Assembly (NCBI GenBank): GCA_038503065.1
Contig: JBCAMK010000010.1
Location: forward strand, 1,674,001-1,738,000
Source of the DNA: Paragyromitra xinjiangensis
Taxonomy: Eukaryota; Ascomycota; Pezizomycetes; Pezizales; Discinaceae
Direction: 5' to 3'
DNA: 64,000 nucleotides
Part shown: piece after piece, positions 56,806 to 64,000 of the stretch
Numbering within the stretch: the stretch's first letter is position 1
How the letters are laid out: every line of letters starts with the position of its first letter
The notes under the pieces: model-generated
Databases searched by the model: none
The model's input: only the letters and a program-made list of their open reading frames with translations
What the model was told of the DNA's origin: nothing
Translations under genes and position numbers: made by a program

Positions 56806-57993
56806 CTAGGCTCTCATACAGCTAGCCAGAGCCTTCTCAACGCACCTTCTCCCCCCATCACCTTCTAAGCTTTCATCCCTATCTCCCCTCTCTTCCATGC
56901 TCTCTTCCACGGCCGCTTCATAAACCGCATTCAGCATCTCTTCGTCCACCCTGACATCATGCCTTACAAGTGCCCGAACGCAGTTGCCTACTCTTGCGAT
57001 CTCCCTCCGTGTCGCAGGAGGAATATATTCGTTCACAGATGAATAAATCGCTTCGCTAGCCTCCTCCTCTAGACGTGTGATACTAACTTCTTTACTATCC
57101 CTTCCTCCCTTCCCATCCGCTAACGTAGTTTTCTTCGCGATCCAAACGTATCCATTCACACCGAGAATCACATCTACATCCCCACCCCCATTGGCGGTTG
57201 CTAGCGTAAGTACATGCGATTTGGATCGCTGGATACCCTTTGCGTCCACTTTAACAAAATGACCGTTCCGGAGCTTGCCGTATTTCAATGAGCGGGTGTG
57301 AAGTGATGCGGCACCGTCTTGAAAGAGAGATTGGACTTCAGCAACAAGGAGGTCACCTTCAGAGAAGAAAGTGCGAATTTGAAGCTCATCGGTGGAAGTA
57401 CGTTTACGAAGGATACCACCAGGAAGATTGATTGATGAGAGGAGAAGGTGTGCAGTTTGTGTGCTGTTTATGTCAACTTTCCAACGCTTTGATTGTACCT
57501 ACCCAAATCAGATCAGCTCCAAGCCCAGTCCCCATCATCAACTCACTATTCCTATCCTAAAAAGCAGCAAAGCAGGAGAGAAAAAGAGACGAACCTCCAT
57601 GATCCTTCCCACAACCAAATCCCCAATATCTGGCGTATACCTCGCTCTCAGCGGTTTTACACTTAGTAACTTATTAACCTTTGTTACCGTCCCTGCTACT
57701 GTCGCAACAATGTTCATCCCAGCTTCTTCTCCTTCTTCAGCCACAGCGAGATACGTTCCATGTCCTCTCATCCACTGTGGATCGCTTGTCACTACCTCTC
57801 CAGGAGTCACAATCGATGCCCGGCCCCCTCTCCTATTCCGTTGTGGTACGCCGGACATGGGGATGTCACCTTCCATGTCTGCATCTTCGCCTTCTTCTGC
57901 GCCAAAACGATCGTCGTCATCATAGTTGGGGGTAGAGAATTCTGCAAATTTGCTCGTGTGGATCTGTCGTGGCGGCAAAATTGAAATTGGCAT
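56806..57993 (-). CDS. rrp4: RNA exosome cap subunit Rrp4
   Basis: Rrp4 is one of the three S1/KH cap proteins of the nine-subunit exosome, which directs RNA into the channel for 3'-5' decay and rRNA processing. Exons are 57993-57595 and 57498-56806, giving 363 aa, with a 96-nt GT-AG intron. The N-terminal domain reads IVTPGEVVTSDPQWMRGHGT. The S1 part spans the intron (YTPDIGDLVVGRIME to VQSKRWKVDINSTQTA) and continues with INLPGGILRKRT. The KH part includes KYGKLRNGHFVKV and LGVNGYVWIAKK. The acidic insert near residue 26 (DDDDRFGAEEGEDADMEGD) is longer than in yeast. The start is the first ATG and matches the family N-terminus. Confidence 0.95.
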
Positions 57994-58899
57994 TTTTGAG
58001 TTGTTGCCGTGATGTGGTAATTTTTCGGAGGTGTCGCGTATTTTCTTTTCTATCTGTGGGTGATAAGGCTGAGGCTCTTTATCGGGATGTTGTTAGTACA
58101 CTGTGTGCATATCTCAGTCCAGCAGGCTGTATTGCATAACCCTTGCCCTGACAACGAGTGATAAATTGTGACCTGTAGACAGTTTGTGGATCCAGGTAAA
58201 TTTCGTGTCACAGCTGGATTCCATCTTATTCGTGGCTTAGCAGACATTCCCTCATGTTACTGGTACAGGAGCAAGTATATACAGGAAGCAATGCTATTCT
58301 TTTGTGATAGCTACAAGTTTAGAAGTACCTACAAGGAAAATTTTACAGTAGCTAGCTTACAGACAGACAGTCCAGAACTGACGGATACCAGTGTAGAGTA
58401 ACAAGAGAAAACTAGTAAACAGCAAATACAGTAAAAAAAGAGAAAAAAAGTGGTGGTGGTAGTAGTAGTAGCTAACAGTAAAAAAAAAAGCCAGAAGTAT
58501 TTTCAAAGATAAAGGAAAAGGAAATTTTAAGAAAGGACAGTTAGTCTAAACCAGAGAAAAGGAAACACTTGTAAGTAGTGTACAAATACCATAATCCGAG
58601 TTAGCAATCCTGCACACGCGCATAATATACAGCTATGCATAGCACGATCTCTCAACCATTTCGCCACCCATACGTACCATCATACCGAGAGAAATTTTTT
58701 GGTGGCCATAAATCCATAAAGAACGGTTTCCCCAATAATTCAACAAGAGCGATCCCCCTTTCGCCCATATATTATCATGTCGTGTCCCATCTTTTCCATA
58801 ACACCAGGAATGTCAAAGAAAAAGAAAAAAAAAGGTATGAACAAAGTGTCATAAAGCGAAAGCCGTTACCCATATATAAAGCGTCAAAGCAGAAATAAA
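57994..58899. other. Intergenic: rrp4 promoter and puf4 3' UTR
   Basis: No gene. The stretch 58440-58500 is A-rich with a GTGGTGGTGGTAGTAGTAGT microsatellite, which on the puf4 strand would be a CTA/CCA run in its presumed 3' UTR. Confidence 0.5.
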
Positions 58900-61800
58900 T
58901 CAGTGCAGATAATACTGACTCCCGTCGAGGAAGGGGCCTGGGTATGATTGCTGTTGTACAGGAGTCGGACGAACAGACGGCTGGCTATAAGAGTTTGAGC
59001 GCGACGGCGGCTGAGAGTGCGGCTGAGGATGTCCAGTAGAAGAACCGGTGGTTGGAAACACAACACCATTTGGATTCCCAGTAGTCTGGATCTTTTGTTG
59101 AATCCTACGCCCATAAGGTGTCATGCGGATAGCTGGAAGGATAGGTCTGATGCTATCAACTAGCTGTTGTTTAATATGAGGCTCTGAATATTCAATCTAT
59201 TCAATGGATGTCAGTCATCTATCGTATCCATGAGGTGTGGTTTGGGACAGTACAGCAGTCTGAATAACATAGTTCGCATATGAGTCGCGAAGTAGCTTCT
59301 CCAGCTCTACCTGGTTCATCATCTCCTCCAACAGGATCTTCTTGCTCTGTGCTGATGCAACGCGGATACACTTATTCTAATTAGTTTGGGAAATATCACA
59401 AGTACTGGTGGCTCTACGCGTACCTTCTCGATCACATTAGAACTAAACTTCTGTTTTGATAGTTCGCAAACACGCCCCCGGAATTGGAGAATCAATGGCT
59501 CGGAAAATTGCGTTTCATTGAGATCGACTAGAGAGACGTTAACGCAAATAATTAATGCTAGGTCACGTGAACTTACGGATATACTGCACAACATAGTTTC
59601 CGAATGGATCCTGAACTAATTGTATTGCATGAGCCGTAATTTGTTGGATCAATTGGGTCCTCTGCTTTCCAGAGGCATGATCGATACAGCGCTGGAGGAC
59701 GCAACAGCCATGACGATGGGTTCCGACGGGAACGCAGTGCTTGCCAACAGCATCAAAAATGAACTATTGATGATAAGATTAGAAACTCTAAATCATTTCC
59801 AATCATGGATCGCTAACCTGTGCATCATCCCCTTTCAAGCGATTCAAACATTTTTGGATAACGTGATTTCCATTAAGGTCCTGGATGAGTTCCACGACCT
59901 TGCTCTTGAGCGCATTAACAATGGTACCAATCTAAAATACCCGTTAGCTAGAGGCACAGCAGGAAGGAAACGCTAGGGGACGTGCCTGCTCCTGCGTTGA
60001 AATAAACTCGATCATCTTCTGTAAAGCTCTGGTTCCGTGCTGGTTGAGAGCAATCTTCACAAGTTGAGGTGCAGCAGTATTGACAAGAACTGTGCGCTGT
60101 TCGTCATTGGCAAATTCAAGCAATTTCTGGCAGAGATAGTTTCCGAAAGGATCTGTCGTTTACCCTAGTAAGCAGATGATCTTAAACAGCAAGAAGGAGA
60201 GCGTAAACCAACCCGTCATAAGTTCAACAACGTGAGCATGTGTTTCACGAAAGATCATCTGCACATATTGAGGGTTGCGTTCTTCCAACTTCTTCTGCAA
60301 ATAGCGGCATCCATGCTGATCTTTGCAATACCCATAAATATCACCCGTCAAAGTCTCGAGCTGAACATTAGTGAATCGATTCGCTGGGCACTGAATTAGT
60401 AAGTTACTGGCGGAACAACAGCATATGAGAGCGAACCTTCTCCATCATGTGTTCTCTTTGGAACATTGCGATTTTGAGCATTATGGGTTTGATGGGTCAC
60501 ATCACCAACCTTAGGCCCTTGTGCATACAAAGGACCGTAAGATCCGTACGGTGCAGCATGGAAAACATTGTTCGCCATATTCGCCATATTTATGTTCCCA
60601 TAGGCTCCATAGATCCCAGGAGAAGGAAGAGGAGTAATCCCAGGAGGTGTCATGACGGGCATGGAATTAATGTTAGCAGAAAGAGGCGGGCCAAAAGTGA
60701 GTCCCGAGCTCCCCTATACATTGTCAGCTATAGGGCCATCCGGGGATTTGCTCTGGGTTATATACCGTATTCAAAATTTCCCCGCTAACAGACGGCTCAC
60801 GACTGTGTCTAGGTCTATCCATTTGAATTCTACCGAAATTCTGAGCATTCATATTATGGCTAGTAGTTCTCATTGTCGGGATATCAGACGTCGAGAAAGA
60901 AGACTGAAGCCTTGGCATGGCACCTTGGCTAGGATGAGGGATATCACCACCTTGCGCCAACTTCGCCTCGAGGTTTTCAGAGAACTGAGGGAAACCCTTG
61001 TCTTCATAACGGCGAAAGGTGGTCGGAGAGTCGGTCTGTGGTACTGTGACCTTAGGCGAGGCTTTGCTTACCGGCGTGTACGGATAAGTGTTCACTGGGA
61101 GACTATGCTGTGCAGGCCGATGACGAAAACCGCCCCAACTTCCTCCTCCGCCATTATTCTGAGCTTCCTGGGCTCTTGACTTCTGTGAGAGGGCAAGATC
61201 GAGCGCAGCCGAGGAGGTAGAAAGCTTCTGGTAAGTTAGTCAACAAGCATATACAGGGGGAGCTGAGTGCATTATACAATTCCAGGGAAACTATCACGAC
61301 GCACCAAGACGGGAAAGTCATCAGCATCGGTCATCTGAAGATACGTCTTTAATGCATTGTTCGTAGCTTGAGTATTCTTAGCATTGCTACTCTTATCAGC
61401 TTCTCCACCAAAGAGAAAGCCAGTAGTATCGATTTGGCCAAGCCCAATAAGTGATGAGGCGGACTCTGATTGCTGCCCGTTAGGTCTAGCAATGGCTCCG
61501 TTTGGCAAAGAATTTCTTCAAAAGTCAACAACCTTCCATCAAATATCTTCAGAGGAAAATCTCTTTACCTGATGCCAGACCGTTGACCAATGGGAGCCTG
61601 ATCCTGTGTCCCCATGATATCATGTTCGTCTGAATTACGCCTGGATGCAGGCACAGACCTGGAGGGCTTGTGAGAGATGAAGGGGTTTCCGTCATCTGCA
61701 GGAGGTGTCATAAGTTGACGCCCATCACGACGCCCGCTACCAGGTGGTGTTGCAAGAGCGGAAGCTACAGGCAATCCGCCATTGGCAGCCACAAATTCGA

Positions 61801-62510
61801 AGCCTGAAGCACCATCACGAAGCTCTGGAGGGGTTGTTGGGACCCGTGCAGCTGAAGATTTAAATCCGCTCTGGCTATTTCCTTGGCCAGCTATACGGTC
61901 CCGGTCGAGATCCTGAGCAATACGCATAATTTCTTGTTCATCCTTGTGCTGCTGAATAGCAAGTAGCTGCATTTGACTTTCGAACACCCTTCTCTGCTGA
62001 CGTCTTTGCTCCAAGTCCTGTTGTTTTTGTTGTAACTTTAAAGATTATTAGTTGATACGAACGGAAGCCCGGGACAAGAAGTTGACGAACCCTTTGCATT
62101 TTGACACGAGTCTATATAGCACTCAGCATCGAGAATTAGATGGGAAGTTGCAGTAGCAAACACACCTCAACATCCAACGGATCCTCAACCTGAAGTCTCT
62201 GAAAACCAGTGACCATGCTAGGAGCAAGATCCAACGATTCGGAGATGTCCATCTGACCCCTGTGGAAAGCGTTTGGGTTATCCCAGTTCAAATTGGTAGG
62301 CCTCATCGAATCGGTTGTGAAACGACGCTGAAGCGTTGCTCTGCTGTCAGGTGCAGCCGAAAGAGGAGATTCAACAGTTGAGCGGAGCGGGGTATGGGTG
62401 GGGAACTTGAATCCGTGATCCTGCTGAGCTTGGTTGTTTAAAAGGTTGTTTGTAAAGCGCATATTGTTGTGGTTTCTATCACCCATGGTAGCAGCAGCGG
62501 ATGAAGCCAT
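58900..62510 (-). CDS. puf4: Pumilio-family RNA-binding protein, Puf4 type (988 aa, 13 exons)
   Basis: This is a cytoplasmic regulator that binds UGUA-containing 3' UTRs and controls mRNA decay or translation. Exons are 62510-62166, 62111-62091, 62035-61569, 61515-61278, 61227-60766, 60713-60437, 60383-60213, 60152-59986, 59931-59818, 59763-59577, 59527-59424, 59370-59254 and 59196-58900; the phases close exactly. The Pumilio domain starts near residue 604 (ANRFTNVQLETL). Repeats include CKDQHGCRYLQKKLE, DPFGNYLCQKLLE, NQHGTRALQKMIE, LNGNHVIQKCLNRL, THRHGCCVLQRCID, DPFGNYVVQYIL and SSNVIEKCIRVA. The set resembles yeast Puf4 more than Puf3. The tail is QPPS-rich. Exon 2 is a 21-nt microexon (TRVKMQR). 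The intron at 59985-59932 has GC-AG ends. The N-terminal 600 residues are disordered. Confidence 0.93.
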
Positions 62511-63938
62511 TGCTCATGCCTACAGCATAATTGCCCATCAGCAAATCTCTCACCAGCAAGAAACAAGGAATCTCGAGATGACTAATTAGTTTACAACACC
62601 CAAGGGCAACCAAACTGAATATTCTCGAAAGGAGCGGAATATCTACTGCAAAGCACGTACCTTTTGGGAAATGACGGAAAGCTTGAACCAAGGCTAACTC
62701 GCTGTCAACCGAGTGAGAAGGCAGGAAAGCAACGAAATGGAAAGCAGAGTTCGTCCAAAGGAAAACGAAACGAAACGCTGCAACGCCAGAAACTGCTAAT
62801 CGTCTAAACAGATGAATAAAACAAACAACAGGGGAGGGGGGCTGTGAGAACTTGAATGGGCAGAAGTAGAGAAACGAAGGAGAGAGGAGTTCGGTGGGGT
62901 AAAAGGAGGGTCCTCAGGGATGAGGTGTCGGCTTGAACGTGGTTGGCAGCGGTGGTGTCGGTGGAGCTCACAATTGCAGCACTCACACGCGCGGGGCAAC
63001 AGGGAAGTTACACCTGCTTGTTTCTTCAGATTTACAGGTAAAAGTACAGCCCGAGTGAGGCTCGAGTTTAACGATTTGCTGGGTGGCCGGTCCTCAAAAA
63101 ATTGTAAAGCCTCAGGCCACAATTCCTTATATATACAACTCAAACATTCCCTCAGTGCGCGGCTCTTTTCCCCAACTTTTTCGAAAATTCACGGCCGGAA
63201 GCTTATTTTAACCTGTCTCTAGCCTTGATAACCTATGTATTGATACTGTCACTATCACGCACTAACTGATAGGGCAGGCTGTTATGATCAATCGATTCCC
63301 GATCCCTCAAATCGGGAATCTTTCGGCACTCGCCATCCTATTTTAAATAATTGAACAATTAGGGTTTAAGTCGCCGTAGATACATGTATTCCAAAAGATC
63401 TCGCCCAAAAACGCTGGTCTTGGAATTTGCCTTCCAGCCAGGCGGATATGTCACTAAGTTCGCAAGAGCGGAAATTAAGATTTAGTCGAGCAGGTCTAGA
63501 TAGCAAGCACGAGCCTCCCCGCATCGGTCCCGCGATATACCGGGGAATCGGGATGACGAGGTACGGCACGATGATTTACACGATTCTCGACAGTCTGGAA
63601 ACACATGATTTTGACAATGCTCGGACCTTTACGCGCACCACACACACATGCACACGATCTCCCGTGAGGGTGCGCGGATCCACCGGCCAACTTCTCTATG
63701 GGTCTCTATCACGGGGGAGGGGGTCTATGTTATGCAGTAACGTGATGAGCAATGACCATTACTCTCTTCCGCGCAAGCACTCACCTAATAGAACTCGATT
63801 CTTTTACTATTACATGTCAACAGGTCGTGTACTTTTATTTATCCTCTAATTTACATACATACGGTCGCGGAGTAAAACTCGTACATCGAAGCGGGGTCTA
63901 CGATCTGACTTGGGATCGAAGATATTGCGCAGTTCAGA
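62511..63938. other. Intergenic: puf4 promoter and unassigned sequence
   Basis: Holds the puf4 leader (which may contain its own intron), a 10-bp perfect hairpin (63294-63320) and one TACATGTA (63381-63388). Open frames here lack motifs. Confidence 0.45.
63294..63320. repeat. Perfect 10-bp hairpin
   Basis: GATTCCCGAT (63294-63303) and its reverse complement ATCGGGAATC (63311-63320) are separated by 7 nt. It could be a terminator-like or cruciform structure; no gene end was recognised beside it. Confidence 0.7.
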
Positions 63939-64000
63939 TTAACCAACAACTGTGAAGGCTCCAGGATAAACATCATCTTGGGTCCAGTTGACAGCATCGG
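63939..64000 (-). CDS. Possible C-terminal end of a gene running off the right edge
   Basis: On the minus strand the last 62 bp read DAVNWTQDDVYPGAFTVVG and then TAA. The composition is protein-like and the frame is open to the window edge, so it may be the end of a gene whose bulk lies beyond. The family is not recognised and the fragment is too short to be sure. Confidence 0.25.
   Translation of the reverse strand, partial: DAVNWTQDDVYPGAFTVVG

Noticed and set aside
62796..63143. 115-codon minus-strand frame upstream of puf4
   Set aside because: It lies in the puf4 promoter/leader, has low similarity to any protein type and lacks a coherent start context.
1..64000. CRISPR arrays, rRNA genes, intact transposons, secondary-metabolite clusters
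   Set aside because: No regularly spaced repeats, no rRNA sequence, no transposase or reverse-transcriptase frames and no polyketide or peptide synthetase motifs were seen.

Overview
The window is nuclear DNA from a filamentous ascomycete (Pezizomycotina). Protein-coding genes are split by short introns, almost all about 50-130 nt, with GTATGT/GTAAGT-type donors, internal CTAAC/CTGAC branch points and AG acceptors. The gene content is typically fungal: Mif2, Pns1, XRCC4/Lif1, a secreted class 3 lipase and a fungal WW-domain protein. There are no bacterial-style operons. Gene density is moderate, with several 2-4 kb gaps, and the Pumilio gene alone has 12 introns. This suggests an intron-rich, early-diverging Pezizomycotina lineage such as a Pezizomycete, but that placement is inference.

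Layout, left to right. 1-1144 (-): NatC subunit Mak10, cut by the window edge. 2750-3969 (-): Gfo/Idh/MocA oxidoreductase. 7299-8566 (+): secreted lipase, convergent with a WW-domain protein at 9062-9877 (-). 12577-15405 (+): 897-aa coiled-coil protein. 16086-17216 (+): Elongator subunit Elp5. 18547-19785 (-): orphan 412-aa protein. 20776-24742 (-): TBC RabGAP, divergent from XRCC4/Lif1 at 26281-27817 (+). 28837-29304 (+): small orphan. 31138-32201 (+): broken GH43 glycosidase. 32954-35948 (-): kinetochore protein Mif2/CENP-C. 38052-40541 (-): Pns1 transporter. 42905-44162: two small orphan loci, one apparently broken. 45068-45853 (+): Ypt4-like Rab GTPase, convergent with RNase H2 subunit A at 46407-47457 (-). 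51876-54310 (+): Ebp1-like elongation factor partner. 56101-56448 (+): small coiled-coil protein. 56806-57993 (-): exosome subunit Rrp4. 58900-62510 (-): Puf4-type Pumilio protein.

Most genes are conserved housekeeping functions: N-terminal acetylation, tRNA wobble modification, end joining, centromere assembly, RNA decay, vesicle traffic and mRNA regulation. They share neighbourhood but no pathway. Exon models were built by hand from splice signals. For the completely contained spliced genes the exon lengths sum to a multiple of three and the conserved motifs read across the junctions.

The less ordinary content lies in the gaps. The palindrome TACATGTA occurs 12 times, always between genes. 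The telomere-like 10-mer CCCTAACCCT occurs five times. A near-perfect 50-bp inverted repeat lies at 30181-30348. A family of short helical orphan proteins includes one member interrupted by a stop. The GH43 pseudogene carries three TAG stops that all fit repeat-induced point mutation. Three of about 44 introns use GC-AG ends. No CRISPR array, rRNA gene, intact tRNA gene or intact transposon was seen.
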